From the NCBI GenBank assembly GCA_965153455.1, contig OZ234494.1, positions 8,432,001 to 8,496,000 on the forward strand: a DNA stretch of 64,000 nt, read 5' to 3'. Numbering within the stretch: the first letter of the stretch is position 1; each line of letters opens with the position of its first letter. Source of the DNA: Sphagnum compactum. Lineage: Eukaryota > Bryophyta > Sphagnopsida > Sphagnales. Positions 36,938-48,600 of the stretch are shown in pieces. The notes under the pieces are model-generated. The model saw only the letters and a program-made list of their open reading frames with translations. It was not told the origin of the DNA and made no database searches. The translations under genes were made by a program, and so were the position numbers.

Positions 36938-37803
36938 AGATTGTTTGTCCTTCGGCGAAGTTTCTCGGCTTCTGTCAAAGATTTAAACTTAGCTGTGTCG
37001 ATCTGCATCGGAGCAGGTCCAAAAGAGGCAGGTCGGGCAACTGCTGTTGTTTGGGGAACTAAGGGGAGCGTAGTAGGCCGACTGTTCCAAAGCTGGGCGT
37101 TGGAGGTGACTTTCTTTTCCTGGCGACGTTCGAACAGACGATTATCGCACCGAATTGCCTGGGTGATGGCTTCACTGAAGGAAGAAGGGTCTGCGAGTGT
37201 CAACAAAAGATCTTGAACATCATCACGAAGCCCACAGCGAAACTGATCAATCAAGGCAGCTTCTCCCCAATTGACGTCGGAGGTAAGCTGCCTGAATTCT
37301 GAGGCGTAGACGATGGCCGAACGTGTCCCTTGCTGGAGGCGACGCAGCTTGTTGGCTGAAGTCCTGGCCTTGTCACTGTCCCCAAATACTGCTTCAAATT
37401 CCGCCATAAAGGCGTTGAAATCTTGTAGGAGAGGGGATGATGTTTCTAGGATGGGAGCAAACCATGCTGCAGCTACCCCAGTGAGTAGGGTTCCAACGAA
37501 TCCTACACGGGTGGTGTCATCAAAATAACGACGGGGGTGTAGTTGCATGATCAGGCGTACCTGGCTGACAAAGCCTCGAAATTTGAGGCGCGTTCCATCA
37601 AACTTTTCTGGCAGACTGATCTTGGGCTCTTGGGCGGCCATTGCAAGAGCAGGAAATACTGGGGCAAGAGGTGGTGGCTGATTCTGTAGGCAGGTCACCG
37701 AGTCTCTAAGCACGACATTTTCTTGTTGAAGGTGCTGAAGGGCGGCGAGGATTTGAGTGAGATCGATGTTTGATTCTGAGTTGTCCATGGTGGTAGTTCT
37801 CAC
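36814..37803 (-). CDS. Gypsy gag
   Basis: An intact 329-aa frame encodes the capsid protein that forms the particle and packages RNA. It begins with a Gln-rich helical region (residues 10-45). The capsid domain follows (about 60-215), with KISLPEKFDGTRLKFRGF, FEAVFGD and DVNWGEAALIDQFRCGL. A CCHC zinc knuckle CLYCGNPGHIARQC lies near residue 295. The capsid pattern resembles that of Tf1/sushi and related RTL-type gags. The first Met is at 37803, and a second Met five codons in could also serve. Pol overlaps its end in the -1 frame, though I saw no canonical slippery heptamer. Confidence 0.9.
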   Translation of the reverse strand: MRTTTMDNSESNIDLTQILAALQHLQQENVVLRDSVTCLQNQPPPLAPVFPALAMAAQEPKISLPEKFDGTRLKFRGFVSQVRLIMQLHPRRYFDDTTRVGFVGTLLTGVAAAWFAPILETSSPLLQDFNAFMAEFEAVFGDSDKARTSANKLRRLQQGTRSAIVYASEFRQLTSDVNWGEAALIDQFRCGLRDDVQDLLLTLADPSSFSEAITQAIRCDNRLFERRQEKKVTSNAQLWNSRPTTLPLVPQTTAVARPASFGPAPMQIDTAKFKSLTEAEKLRRRTNNLCLYCGNPGHIARQCPQKLVKLQVQAVETPQELENKNIQSQ

Positions 37804-37831
37804 ACTTTTGCGCTTTCAATCTTCAAACTTG

Positions 37832-38294
37832 AAACTTCAGATGCTTGGATCTCTCTCAATACAAGTCCAAATGACATGAAATTTTTCTCACACATATATT
37901 CCTATATGATCTATAAGATCACAAAGTTACAGACCCAAAAAAAACTTAAACAAAGGAGATATGACCAAAAAACCAGATCTGCACTTAAAACTTCAGATGC
38001 TTGGATCTCTCTCAATACAAGTCCAAATGACATGAAATTTCTCTCACACATATATTCCTATATGATCTATAAGATCACAAAGTTACAGACCCAAAAAAGC
38101 TTAAACAAAGGAGATATGACCAAAAAACCAGATCTGCAGTTGAAACTTCAGATGCTTGGATCTCTCTCAATACAAGTCCAAAAGACATGAAATTTCTCTC
38201 ACACACATATTCCTATATGATCTATAAGATCACAAAGTTACAGACCCAAAAAAGCTTAAACAAAGGAGATATGACCAAAAAACCAGATCTAGCA
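37832..38294 (-). repeat. Triple 155-bp tandem repeat in gypsy leader
   Basis: Three head-to-tail copies (starting at 37832, 37988 and 38143) share blocks such as AAACTTCAGATGCTTGGATC and CCTATATGATCTATAAGATC. They lie between the primer site and gag, in the untranslated leader. Copies differ by only a few bases. Confidence 0.93.
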
Positions 38295-38455
38295 CAGAGT
38301 TTTCAAAAAGCTCTTAACTCTCACAAAACATATTCTTTTCTTTTGAAACTTTGAGAGTAGAAGCGTCCTATAGTCTTCTATAACCTTTCCAAGTTTCACT
38401 CCAAGATACCTCTAGCTACTTACTGAAACAACAAAACAAACAAACAAGAAGAAGG

Positions 38456-38465
38456 AGCAGATCAA
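38456..38465 (-). other. Gypsy primer-binding site, candidate self-primer type
   Basis: TTGATCTGCT on the minus strand lies 2 nt inside the 5' LTR. It is the exact reverse complement of AGCAGATCAA in the LTR (plus-strand 38539-38548), which sits about 33 nt after the TATA box where the transcript should begin. No TGGTATCAGAGC-type site is present. Confidence 0.65.
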
Positions 38466-38467
38466 AC

Positions 38468-38734
38468 TGTTATGGACCGACTACAAACAAGTGGAGAATT
38501 ACAAGACAAGACAAGCTTTATTGACCCATCAACTGGTGTTGATCTGCTGAAGGGTTGTTCCCCAGACTATCTCCTTTTATAACCCTGAGCCATACTAGTC
38601 CCAAAATATCCTAAGCCATGATATTGCCAAAAGTATCCCAAAATATCCTAGGCCATGATATTGCCAAAAGTATCCCAAAATATCCTAGGACATGACATTG
38701 CCAAAAGTATCCCAAAATATCCTAGGCCATGACA
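38468..38734 (-). repeat. Gypsy 5' LTR
   Basis: A 267-bp LTR with TG...CA ends and four copies of the 37-bp repeat in U3. On the minus strand TATAAAAGG (38581-38573) is followed by the probable start site near 38548, then AATAAA (38522-38517) as a likely polyadenylation signal. Confidence 0.94.
38573..38581 (-). promoter_or_regulatory. TATA box of gypsy 5' LTR
   Basis: TATAAAAGG sits 33 nt upstream of the AGCAGATCAA block on the transcribed strand, a normal plant TATA-to-start distance. Confidence 0.7.
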
Positions 38735-38739
38735 GAACC

Positions 38740-41700
38740 GATGAAAACCATATTTCACATGAAATTTGTATGAACCTGTGAAGCTTAGTAAATTTGTGAT
38801 GCAATTCGTATTGTACAAAATGGACACGTGTCATTAAAATTGTGGCCTAAATTAATACATACAAATGTTAATACACTTAATATACATACCTAAGCTATGT
38901 ATAGGAGTATTATACTTTTAATACTAGGGCTAAACCCATGCTAATTAATCTTACCCAAGGTTAAACTATCATTACTTAAGGTTAAACGTAAATTAGACCT
39001 TGACTAAATTAACCATGGTTGAATTACCTTACACAAAACTAATCATGGTTATGAGGTTAAATTAACCATAAATAAACTAACTTTGACTAAACTAATTTTG
39101 GGTAAATGACCTTGGTTAAACTAACTTTGGCTAAATTAACTTTCGTTCAACTAATTTTGTTTAAATTAACCATTGTTAAACAAACTTTGGTTAAATTAAC
39201 TTTGGGTAAACCAACCGTGCGTAAACTAATTTTGGTTAAATTTACCATGGCTAAAGTAAATTTGGTTAGATTAACTTTGATTAAATTAATCATGGTTGAA
39301 TTAACTAGGAAATTCAATTAACCTTAACTAATCTAACATGGCTAAAATAAACGTGGTCAAACTAACTAATTTAACCTTCTAGTTCATTTAATCATGATTA
39401 CTTTAACTATGGTTAATCAAATCAAAATTATTTGAGCCAATTTTAATTTAATTTCTTAATTAATTTACCCAAATTTAATTTAGCATTTTAATTAGTTTAG
39501 CCATGCTTAAATTAATCCCGTAATAGATTTAACCACGGCTAATATCATTATTTTATTTTTTATTATTAATTATGTTAACATACATATGGTTAGTAGGTTA
39601 TATCATCTAACCTAAGCTAACACTTCACTTAAAAATGATAATATTATAATCATACTTATTATCAATCATTATAAGTCATTATAACTATCAAAATAATATT
39701 TTGTCATAATTATAATTATTATGAATATTAATTAATAATGAATTTTATTCTCCAATAATTAACTATGCTAGTTATGGTTAATAGGCCACACTAATTAATT
39801 AAGTTGTACGTATCACAGTGTAAATTAGCTAATAATTTAAGCTAAATAATAATATTATAATTTATTATTAATACTAAAAAACTAACTAATGTGAATAATG
39901 AATTTCATTAAATAATATTTTATTTGTATCATCATTTGTTAATAATATTATTATTACTTATAACATAAATAATGTAAGTAGGTGGTAAACTAGGTTAATA
40001 TTCCATGAGTGCAATGTAATAATTGCATATACTATGCAATTGGGTTGGTTCCATTTGGGACTAAATATGTTTTGTCTTACATCCCAATCATGCGCACTAT
40101 ATAAATAGGTGTGTTAATCTTCATCACAAATTAAATACCAGTTGCCTTCTGGGATGATCCAATGAAAGAAGTTCGACCCAAACATAAAATAAAATAATTT
40201 TAGTCCTACCTAAGCCTACCCTAACCTTATTTACCTACCCTCCTACCTAATAAATAAATTTGGGTTCCACACTAATTCACACTACTAATGACAATGATTA
40301 AATTATTATTGTGAACATAATAATTTTGTTGCAATTAATTTTTTACTTTCAAAAGACAAAATTTTATAAATTTCACTATATGTCATTTTGTTCCATTTAT
40401 ATTTTTTCATTATTGATTTGGTAAGCAAAATGTCAACGAAAGTCCAATTCATTAAATAAGTTCACAAAAAGATGAAAATAGACATAAACATTGAAAGGGT
40501 GCAAAATAAAAATGATTCTAAAATGAAATTTGATCTATAAGAAATTATAATTTGGATTGACTCTGAAATTGTCACGGTGACAATCACTAAAATGCCCATC
40601 CTACATAAACTAGTTCCAATGAAACATTGTCATTAATCATTGGGCTTTTCAATTTGCCACATGTCACCATATAATTAGCTTCAACATATGGACATGTGTC
40701 AAAATTTGATTCATAATTTATTGGATGGTTTAGATATTATTAATTTATATATAATATTCAATATTGAAATATGGATCAAATGCCAAGTGTCACCATATAA
40801 TTGGTCATTAACCATTTAAATGGTCACCATGGCAATTGCACCCTAGTTGTATGTGATAGCTTCATAGAATATACGGATGGACGAAGTATGAATCCATACT
40901 ATGCATATTATCAGCATACATATTATCACATGCAATTACATGTCGTGTGGTACTTGTTTTACACAACTATGGCGTTTAATAAGATAACTACAAGCTATGA
41001 TGGCTCACTTTTTGTTCATTTCTGGACTTTTTACAAAGTGTGCATTATTCAAATGCCACAAATGCATTATAAAATCATCAATTTGACAAAAATATTTATG
41101 GTTTAAAATTGTCAACTTGAATAAGAATATTTATTGAGGGGGGGAATACAATAAACATGCACCAATCATATAGTAAAGAACTTTTAAATTGAGCATATGG
41201 ATTATGTTTTGGGTTCTACATTTATATTCATAAACATTTTTTGTTATAATTTCATCTTTTTTATAAGGACTCAATACACAATGATATTCATGACACCTAG
41301 TTTTATTTTAGATTATTATTAGAAACATTCATAGGAAATATTATTATAACTACATTATTATATTATAATTATATTATATTAATGTAATCACATTAGAAAT
41401 TATCTTTTATTACTTATAATCAATAATTTAAAATAAAAATATTATTACAACATAATATTTTATATTAATTATTATTACTTTCACTACTTTAAACTAATAA
41501 TTTTAAAGTCATTATAATTATTTTATTAATGCATTAATGATTGAAGTGGCATAATTTATAATTAAACTTCATTATTCATAATTTATAGCTTATAAGTTTT
41601 AGTTTATATTTTTTTAAAACTATAAAGATTTTAATGTAAGCTTAATAATTAATACAACGATTATAGTTCCATGATTAAATTAAATATATTAAATTCATCA

Positions 41701-43983
41701 TAAAAATTTGTATTTTATATATTTAAAATATTCAAAATATTTTACTTTAATTAATGTACTTGAATGAAAATATTTTACTTTACATATGACGAATAATTTT
41801 TTAAAATTTTACTATTATAACATTAAAACTTTACTCTAATATTTAACAATTCGAGTAATAAAAAATAATTATTGGAAGAAGACAAATCATACATTAATTA
41901 CAGTAGTTACACGTTAATTATATAATTTACCTACTATTCATAATTTAGAATTGATAATTTATACTTAAATTTTGTGCTTCAAAAAATAATAAACCTTAAT
42001 ATCAAATTAAATTATTGATGTAATTAATTTATATAAACAAGTTTGAGTATAATAATTTATTTTATTAATTATTACCTATTTATAATAAATAATTATTGTT
42101 ACTACAAAAACTTTACAATAATAGTTCTATCATAATAAAAATTTATTAATGTAATTAATGTGTAATTACCATTAAAATGTATTTTCTTTATTGCTAAATT
42201 AATTATAATAGTGTCATAACTAATAATTGAACTAAATAGCCATGATTGAAACTTACAAATTTCATTTTTTAATTGTATATGAACTTTATTGTATTTAGAA
42301 TAATTAATTTAATGAATTTATTTGCAAGGATTATAATTTAGTAAATTAATCATTTTTATAATTATTTATCTATAATCAATATTTTTTGTACATCATAAAG
42401 ATTTATACTATGTGTTTATATTTTTTAAGTAAGAAGAATTTTATTCTATTTGATTTGTGGAACCTATTAAGTATACATACTTCATATTTATTAATACTAA
42501 ATATTTATTATAATAAACTAAATAATAATTTGAATAGTAATTAAATAACTAAACTTGAACTACAATAATAATTCAATAGGATTATTAAAATGTCGAATAA
42601 ATTATTATATAATATTCATACCTTATATCAAATGAATTATTTTGTTAAATAATTATAATAATGTTACTAATCTAAGCACTATTAGATAGATTAATAATAA
42701 AAAATTCTATAAAATGAATCATTAATATGATAAATTAATAATTATTTTATTACTTATAATTAATATTCAATATTTAATAAATAGACATTAGATCCATATA
42801 ATTAATATTTTAAATAATCTGAATATTATTTATTATACGTTTAATAATATTTTAATTATAGAATTATTTAACTTGAATTAATAATGAATTATTATGATAT
42901 ATCATAAGATTTTTACTTTTTTTGTTAGTTATTTAACTAAGTTTTCTATTTTAATAATTAATAGCTAGTTTGTTCATTATGTTATTAATTAGCAAATTAA
43001 TTTTTTATTTACTAAAGGAATTATATAATTTAAGAATATAGGTTTTTTGTAGTTTATAACTAAATTCTCTAATGGCAACATAGTTTGCAATTAAGGTCCA
43101 ACTCCAAAATTTATCCCATTTGTTTTGTTTTGCATTTTCTTCTTTAGAAAAAGGTATAAGGGCGGTCTATTGTTTTACATTTCCATATGAAAAAACATGG
43201 GCCATAAAGGATGAGCCAATTAAAACTGTTTAACCCGATTTTTTTTATATAATTATGTACCTACTTTTAAAGACCCAACGTTTTTAAACAACATGTCAAC
43301 CTAACTACTTACCTATTTACCTACTTAGATAAATATTTAGCTTAAGGAGGTTGGAAGGTGTTTATTTTAAATAAATAGGTATGTAGATCCTTCCTACCTA
43401 TGTACCTAGTTTGTCCTATTTACCTAAATTGATTTTGAACAAATTTAATTAATATGCCATGTGGCACATTTTGATTATGCGACATGGCACAATTAAAAAT
43501 CATCAAAACATATAAATTAGACATGTTAGATTATTTCAAAATTATGGCACATTTTGATTGTGGCACTTGTCATAATCTAAAGCCATCCAAACATATAAAT
43601 TGGACATTTAAGATTATTTCAAAATTATGGCACATGTCATAATCCAAAATAATCCAACCATATAAATTAGATGTCTTAAATTATTTCAAAATTATATTTA
43701 AAATACTTAAAATAATACAAAAAAAGGACACGCAAAACATATCATTTGTTTTCATTGTCCACCAAAATAGTTGCATATTAATTACAAACGACAATATGTA
43801 TATGGCTAGTCAAAGGATGAAGGTGTATTTTGTTGACCTTTTTTCATACAAAATTTATTGTTGTTTGTGATTAATATCATATGATTTGTCCAACGCGACT
43901 AATGGGATTTTAATCATAAATGTTATTTGTGACAAAATTTTCATTGCAAGGACTAAACATAAATTGTCACTTTTCTTATAGCA
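38740..43983. other. Interior and right arm of the CACTA element
   Basis: This stretch has extreme AT content with no coding frame I can support. At about 38960-39420 short units like GGTTAAATTAACTTTGG recur irregularly. At 42.0-43.0 kb AATAATTATT-type words dominate. Near 43000-43980 the sequence aligns with the right arm of the element at 57521-60240, including ACCTACTTACCTATTTACCT-type blocks. Confidence 0.5.
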
Positions 43984-44829
43984 TTTGCAATTCATATTTG
44001 TAACTAGTTTTTAAATTATAATCAACACTATGATTAAAATTCGACCCAATAATAAATGACAAATTTCATTAACCATAGTTGCAAACAATAGATTACAAGT
44101 ACATTTTGATTTAATGATGTTCATCAAGTTGCCTCCAACGTCTAACATCCTCATGAAGCCTTTGCAAGCATCAATAACTTGTTCCCACAATCTAAAAGAC
44201 TTTTGCGTATTTTATAACATTATTGGAACTTTTATTACAAGGGATACCATATTGCAAGTGGACTTGCCTAATATGTCAAATTCCATATTCATGTACCAAC
44301 CTACATATTGTTCATACACTTTTTTAAACAATAGTAATATCCAAGAGCATGGACTCATGGGCACCACATTTCACATTTTAATTTATCAATCCTTTTGGCT
44401 CATTGTACATGATGTAGCCATATATCAAATTGTAGAGAAAATGTTCTTAAAATTTTGGGTTACCAATCACCCACATTGTAAAGAAATCTTTGTCATTAAG
44501 TTCGGGTCCAATCATGGGTGGTGCTAAAGTTACACACAAATAAGTCTATAGTCAAATGAAAATGTAATACCCTTTAGGGTTGAAAACAAGAGGAATCATG
44601 TATTCTTATTCCACAATGATAAGCAACATAGCACTTATGGACACCGCTTTGAACCCAACTTGTTTCGTTAAATTAGCTATTTCCAACCTTGGTGTATTAA
44701 GGCTGCCCATTGGCCTCCTCTACATGGTTTCCAAGCTTATTTGCGATGGTGAAAATGAATTGGGCCTCAGATTTGGAAGCTTAGCAGATCGCAAGGCTAA
44801 ACAAACATTTGCTTGTTGCTGACATGATC
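43984..44829. other. Spacer with unassigned open frames
   Basis: A 137-codon plus-strand frame (44114-44527) and partly open minus-strand frames overlap. Neither strand gives a recognised motif. It may be a decayed gene or element, but I cannot name it. Confidence 0.3.
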
Positions 44830-45191
44830 CGGAAGGCTAGTTGCAGCGCGCGCTAAGGTTACGAAACAAGTTATTAAGCCCTAACGGCGGCGGCACATCA
44901 ACTCTCCCGCCTCCGATCAGCTTAGGAGGATTCGTTCGAACCAACTGTCTGTTAGCTCGTTGGTGCAGAACGACCATGACTCTCGATTTGAGACGAAACT
45001 TCCTCCGATGGAAGGCCCGTCTCTTAGGATCCACTGCACGGGAGGAGAGTGCCGACAAGCTTGACGGTTTTTGGAGGATCTGCGCGGCAATCGCTTCTCG
45101 GAAGAGTCGAAGGAACAGCTCAACCCGGGGGTGATGGCGGTCACAATGAGGACAAGTCCCAACGGCCGCCATCGCCACGCGTCTTCTCCCT

Positions 45192-47403
45192 GTGTCATTT
45201 CAAGGCGCGATGGAAACCGCCGAAACTTCAAATTCGGTTCACCTCATCCAGGTGCCCCCCTTTACCTTCCCTTTTCCACGCACTTCAGATCTTCCATCTG
45301 CAAATATTGGCTTGGGATTTGGTTCTAGGGACTTGGACGCAATTGCTACAAGGCAGGTGGCTCATGAAGACCATTCAGTCGCCAAAACAAAAGCGACAAG
45401 CATGAAACACACGCAAAGAAGGAAACTAGCCGCCCCAGCAACGGCCCCAGCCACCCTCCCTCTGATCATGCCTCCAGGTAACGGGATATATCCGCTCCTC
45501 CCTCAGGGGAAGAGCTCCAAGGACCATCGCTAGTAGACTACGAGTTAGAGCTAAAAGTGGAATTTCCGCCGGAAATGGTGTTGGAAATGCAGGAAGGTGC
45601 GGCATGTAAAGCACACAAAATGGTCATTGGAAGAACCCTTGGCGGCAAACCAACATTCAAGGCTCTTCAAGACTGCCTTAAGCTTCACTTACCAACCTCC
45701 TTTGAAGCAGCTACCCCGTTAACAAGGGGCTTTTTTTAAGTTCTTTTCGTTGACGAAGAAGGGGCAAAAGCTAGTAGAAAATTCATGGCGGTAGAATGGG
45801 ACGGCCTAAATCTCTCCTTCTCCAGGTACATTCCCAATTTTGATGCCAGCGCTCAAGGCGTCGAGACCTTGCTCTCCCACACGATAAAGGTATAATTTCC
45901 AGACTTCCATTAGCAATTCAGGAATGTTAAAGCTCTCACAATCATGGCTAACAAAATAGGAGATGTTCTAGAAATAAAAATAGCAGACTTGTACATGAAA
46001 AGACTCATAGGTCCCATGATCACGGTGGAAACCCGTGATATTAGCAAGCTCGCCGGCTACATCCACATCCCCTCCATGGCGAAAGGGGCAAACGTGAAAA
46101 ACACTACCCCTCAAAGAATCCTGTACTCGAGTCTCCCCAACCAGTGCCGGAAATGCTGCCGATTTGGGCACTTCGCTCGAATTTGCACAGTACTTAGAGC
46201 TCCAATTTGGGATGGGAGCGCTCCCGCAAGCACTCCCCCAACATGGAGCAAAAGAGTGACACGGGGCTTGGCTACCACACCCACCAATCAAACCTCCGGC
46301 TCCAACCACAGGAACGGGAGGAGACAAGGAAGTTGGAGTAAACAACCCACTCACGAAATCAGATCAACGCTTCCAATGGAAGGGGTCAAACCAGGACAGA
46401 CGCCATGCTCACCCCCAATGAATCTCATAACCAGGACCACAAAGATGAGCACAACTGGGGAAGACTGGGAGTAGAAAGCCTCGGCCAACACCAAAAAAGA
46501 CCAAACAACGAGAGGATCGGCGGCCGCCCTAACGCATCAAGTAACCGAGACTCTCAACGCCCCCCCCTCAGGCCCCACGGATCAAGGGGAAAGAGCAATC
46601 GGATGCGACATTTCCAAAGCAAAATTAAGTTTCGACCTCGCGGGAGGGCGGGGTGACGTAACACAAAAAAAGGGCTGACGCCAACCCCTTTGAAGCTCTG
46701 AATGGGAAAGTTGAGAGCTCTGACTTCCTCAGGAAATCCCCGGGGGATCTAGACAGAGGCTGGAGCTTTCAGGGGAAAAAGAAGCACCAAGTCAAGATTG
46801 ACACAACCCGCCCAGAAGCCGGCCAACCCTCTTCACCCCACCACTCGGTCAAGAACAGCCCTAGGGGTGAAAAGAGGTCAGATGCACTCTAAATTTCACC
46901 ATTCTTTCTTTTCTTCTCTTGGAATCCCCCTCCCAACTGACGTTGAACACTGTAGAGCCCACATATGGCCAGTTCTCACAAGAGAAAAAGGCCCCTAAAA
47001 GGAGATCTTGATCCGCTCCAAAAATCAAGCTTTGCCCATCCTCCCAATCAGGATCAGAATCATAGGAAACGGTGAAGAGGTTTGGTCCTCTTAACCAACC
47101 ATGGAAGAGCTGATTCAACACGTGGCGATCAGGCTGGAAGAAAACATTTTAAGATACAAATTATCGTTGAAGGAACACCTCAACTTCAAATGGAACTGGT
47201 GGGAGGAACCAAGCAGGGGGGGACTTGAATGCACCATTCTGGCCCACATCCCGGTCGGAACCAACCCTATCAGTATCCAAAACAAGAAGCACTTACACTG
47301 GAAAGCACTGGACATTATCTCGATCATGAATAATGACGCGGAATTTGCTGCCCCGGCCCACAACCTCTTACTGAAGTCAGGAACTATAGGAGAGGACCAA
47401 TAA
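45192..47403 (+). pseudogene. LINE ORF1 (RNA-binding protein) remnant
   Basis: Consecutive open pieces contain a DUF4283-like segment near 45557-45890 (HKMVIGRTLGGKPTFKALQD, then AVEWDGLNLSFSRYIPNFD after a break). A CCHC zinc knuckle CRKCCRFGHFARIC follows at 46145-46186. The C-terminal part, to about 47403, is Ser/Pro-rich and then acidic with Trp-rich patches. ORF1 proteins coat the LINE RNA. At least four stops or frameshifts interrupt it. Confidence 0.75.
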
Positions 47404-47627
47404 ACTTAGAAGGGCACGACTGCCAGCATCTAGGCCTCGCCTCAAACAGCCAAGAAGAAGTGCAACGCCATTGGACCTGGAGTGCTCCCAGACCCCAAAC
47501 GCGTCAACCCATAGCTCCGTCCCCAACTCGCAAGACTCAGATAGGGATCGGACCGAGGATAGCTCCCGGAGGAACCCTCCACCACAGGGATCGATCGACA
47601 CTCAAGTCGCCCTGATCCATCTTCCTC

Positions 47628-48600
47628 ATGAATAGGAAAGTCCTCACTTTGGCCTCCCTAAATGTGAGGAGCTTAGGGAGGAGCTCTCCTAAAAAAAAGG
47701 AGATCAGATCTTGGGTCTCCTCCCTAACCACCCCCTTCAAATTATACTCCTTCAGGAACACCACTTGGGGGAAACAGACTGCATCAATTCAACGAAAGGA
47801 ATCGAGTTCTGGAATGGCGCATCATTCTGGAACCAAAGCATACTAATGGGACGCTCACAAAGATTGAACGCGGGCACCTCCATATTAGTAGATAGATCTT
47901 TCGCCCCTCTAATTATCGCCAACGGCATCTTTCTAGAAGGAAGAGCTCAATTCATAACTCTCCAGATCCCAGACAACGGGAACCTGACAATCATCAACGT
48001 GTACGCCGCTCGTTCCTCAAATGAAAGAGTGTCGATGTGGAAGCGGCTGAGTGAAGCCAACCTCGATGCCGCCCACATCATCTTGGGCAACGACTTCAAC
48101 CACTTTGAAAAGACAAATCGCAGAGGAATAGCTGGAAAACGTCGAATGCATAGGAGGGAAGCGACCGCATGGCACCACATGACGCTTTAATACGGATTAA
48201 CGGACGCCTGGAAACTGGATAATTTTCGAAAAATGTCCACAAAGGAGTTCACCTTCGACAACGGTAGATTCGGCGCCCGCTCGGCGATCTCGCGTATAAA
48301 CAAGTTCCTCGTCTCATAGGACCTGGACACGAAAGGAGGGAGAATTGAGGCGGCCACTTCGGTCCACAAACTCTCGAACCACTCTCCCTTGGTTCTAACC
48401 ATCTGGGGATAGTTGGGCCCCCCCTACAAACCAAATCACTACTTTGACTCCTCCCTTCTAATAGATGAAAAAGGCAGAGCTGTAATGCTTCAAGCTTGGG
48501 ACGGGGAGTTGCCCAAGCCCACAATCGACTCAGAATGGGCCCCCTGACTAGAGGCCGTCACCAAAAGAACAATGTTTTGTAACACGCAACTAGCAAAAGA
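47628..48600 (+). pseudogene. LINE ORF2 endonuclease domain, inactivated
   Basis: The endonuclease-exonuclease-phosphatase fold that nicks target DNA is recognisable: TLASLNVRSLG (Asn motif), LLQEHHLGE (catalytic Glu), IINVYAA, a corrupted GDFN box read as LGNDFN, and SNHSPL where the family has SDH. The last change removes a catalytic Asp at codon 48377-48379. Frameshifts occur near 47715 and 48190, with stops in the C-terminal third at tryptophan-like positions. Confidence 0.8.

Larger units (their letters stand above)
32741..38734 (-). mobile_element. Ty3/gypsy chromovirus, full length
   Basis: A 5994-bp element reading on the minus strand. It has a 5' LTR at 38468-38734, leader, gag, protease, reverse transcriptase, RNase H, integrase with C-terminal chromodomain, polypurine tract and 3' LTR at 32741-33081. 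It is flanked by a perfect 5-bp duplication GAACC (32736-32740 and 38735-38739). The LTRs differ by a few substitutions and by copy number of a 37-bp repeat, so the insertion is fairly recent. Several stops and frameshifts in pol make this copy defective. Gag architecture, chromodomain and the primer arrangement resemble Tf1/sushi or Tcn1-like chromoviruses more than the usual plant Tekay, CRM or Reina groups; that placement is inference. Confidence 0.95.
31862..43983. mobile_element. CACTA (En/Spm-type) transposon, interrupted by a gypsy element
   Basis: The left end CACTAGAAGAAAATTGGG and the right end, whose reverse complement includes TATAAGAAAAGTGA, form imperfect terminal inverted repeats. 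The flanks are TTT on both sides (31859-31861 and 43984-43986), fitting the 3-bp duplication of CACTA elements. Removing the nested gypsy element and its duplication leaves about 6.1 kb. Both ends share sequence with the element at 57521-60240: a TTTATGTCCCA...GTTGCAACCCTAT block near the left end and a GTCCAACGCGACTA block near the right. I found no transposase, so it is probably non-autonomous or fully decayed. Confidence 0.68.

Noticed and set aside
39106-39321. 71-aa frame rich in KLTLVKLT-type repeats
   Set aside because: It arises from the degenerate GGTTAAATTAACTTTGG repeat in the CACTA interior.
44114-44527. 137-aa plus-strand frame
   Set aside because: No recognisable family. The opposite strand is also largely open and protein-like, so neither reading can be trusted.
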